From NCBI GenBank assembly GCA_021292165.1, contig JAHFWL010001001.1:124001-188000 (forward strand): a stretch of DNA of 64,000 nucleotides, in the 5' to 3' direction. This document shows, piece after piece, positions 63,500-64,000 of this stretch (the stretch's first letter is position 1; the number at the start of each line of letters is the position of its first letter). The notes under the pieces are model-generated. The model did no database searches. It was not told the origin of the DNA and worked only from the letters and a program-made list of their open reading frames with translations. Source of the DNA: Shinisaurus crocodilurus. Its lineage: Eukaryota; Chordata; Lepidosauria; Squamata; Shinisauridae. The position numbers and the translations under genes are program-made.

Positions 63500-64000
63500 A
63501 GGTAAATGTTTCAACGGCTGGGACTGTTTAGCTTAGAGAAAAGGCGAGTAAGGACGGGGGAGACACATTTTATAGAGGTGTACAGAATTGTGCACGGTGT
63601 GGAGAAAGTGGACGGGGAGACATTTTCCTCCCTCATAATACTAGAACCCACTGGGGTCAATCCCATGAAGCTGATTGGGTTGGAGATTCAGGACAGATCA
63701 AAGGAAGGACTTCTTCACACAGCGCATAGTTAAACCATGGAATTCACTTCCACCACAAGATATAGTGATGGCCACCCATTTGGGTGGCTTTAAAAATGGA
63801 CTGGATTCACGGAGGAGGAGACGGCTATCAATGGCTACTAATCCTGATTGGCTATATGCTTCCTCCAGTGACAGAGGCAGTATGCCTGTGTACACCAGTT
63901 GCTGGGGAACATGGGTGGGAGGGTGCTGTTGCACTCATAGTTCTCAGTTTCTTGTGGGCAGCTAGTTGGCCACTGTGAGAACAGAATGCAGGACTAGATG
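63500..64000 (+). mobile_element. CR1-like LINE, ORF2 end and 3' UTR (K10), cut by the window edge
   Basis: MFQRLGLFSLEKRRVRTG resembles the CR1 thumb. Frameshifted remains follow (DRSKEGLLHT, then DGHPFGWL in another frame). The 3' UTR is the TTCTTATG subfamily: TATCAATGGCTACTAATCC, GCTGGGGAACATGGGTGGG, TTGGCCACTGTGAGAACAG. It runs off the window. Confidence 0.8.

Larger units (their letters stand above)
37380..64000 (+). other. TESC: TESC intron 1 (partial)
   Basis: Everything after the TESC exon 1 donor. A long first intron is usual for this gene in mammals. I looked for a coding match to exon 2 (residues resembling SDQIEQLHRRFKQL) and saw none. Stretches without an assignable feature: 37,380-38,370, 38,700-39,290, 40,190-40,790, 43,260-45,020 apart from one ORF and a CT run, 46,510-46,800, 49,880-50,800, 51,440-51,690, 52,140-52,690, 52,835-53,950, 54,410-55,885, 57,080-57,350, 57,720-58,150, 58,765-59,510, 60,480-60,830, 61,105-61,460, 61,640-62,500 and 62,820-63,490. 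Confidence 0.8.

Noticed and set aside
37380..64000. TESC exon 2
   Set aside because: No segment resembling the conserved residues after exon 1 was found next to splice signals; it is probably beyond the window, though a very short exon could have been missed.

Overview
This is a stretch of vertebrate nuclear DNA, most likely from a squamate reptile (lizard or snake). It holds the 3' end of FBXO21 and the start of TESC, both on the + strand. That is the same order and relative strand as the human 12q24 block (FBXO21 followed by TESC), and it shows the genes are real even though more than 95% of the window is non-coding. The squamate assignment is an inference from the repeats: tRNA-derived SINEs of the Sauria type, CR1 elements with TCTATGAT-type tails, L2/Bov-B-like and L1-like LINEs, a Penelope-like fragment, and many foldback hAT elements.

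Layout: (1) 1-9217, the last three coding exons of FBXO21 (214-404, 4564-4721, 9042-9217; 174 codons plus stop), separated by two introns of about 4.2 and 4.3 kb. (2) 9218 to about 13,385, probable FBXO21 3' UTR, ending near two ATTAAA signals. (3) About 13.4-37.0 kb, an intergenic stretch made largely of nested transposon copies. (4) 37,322-37,379, TESC coding exon 1 with a perfect GTAAGT donor. (5) 37,380-64,000, TESC intron 1, again dense in repeats; I did not recognise exon 2.

The repeats fall into named working families used below. hAT-type elements, shown by 8-bp target-site duplications (TSDs) that I could read directly: A (130-bp near-perfect hairpin), B (about 400-470 bp), C (about 360 bp), D, H, I, J and X. 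Other foldback DNA elements: E, F and P. TA-flanked elements: N (Tc1/mariner-like) and one Tigger1-like element. SINEs: S (tRNA-derived, Sauria-like), T (tRNA-Ala-like) and V (5S rRNA-derived with a CR1 tail). LINEs: K (CR1), M (L2/Bov-B-like) and L1-like. There is one probable solo LTR. G, Q and R are unclassified repeats.

The most interesting points are these. The TESC promoter and exon 1 lie between two nearly identical inverted repeats (about 36.1-36.6 and 41.0-41.5 kb). The loop of hairpin A7 has been replaced by an inverted copy of sequence lying about 260 bp downstream, a readable template-switch scar. A 5S rRNA-tRNA composite SINE lies at 23.3-23.6 kb, and V-type SINEs share a CR1 tail. 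A Tigger1-like element (39.3-39.7 kb) looks very similar to the mammalian family. A decayed C2H2 zinc-finger relic sits inside a split foldback element at 42.4 kb.
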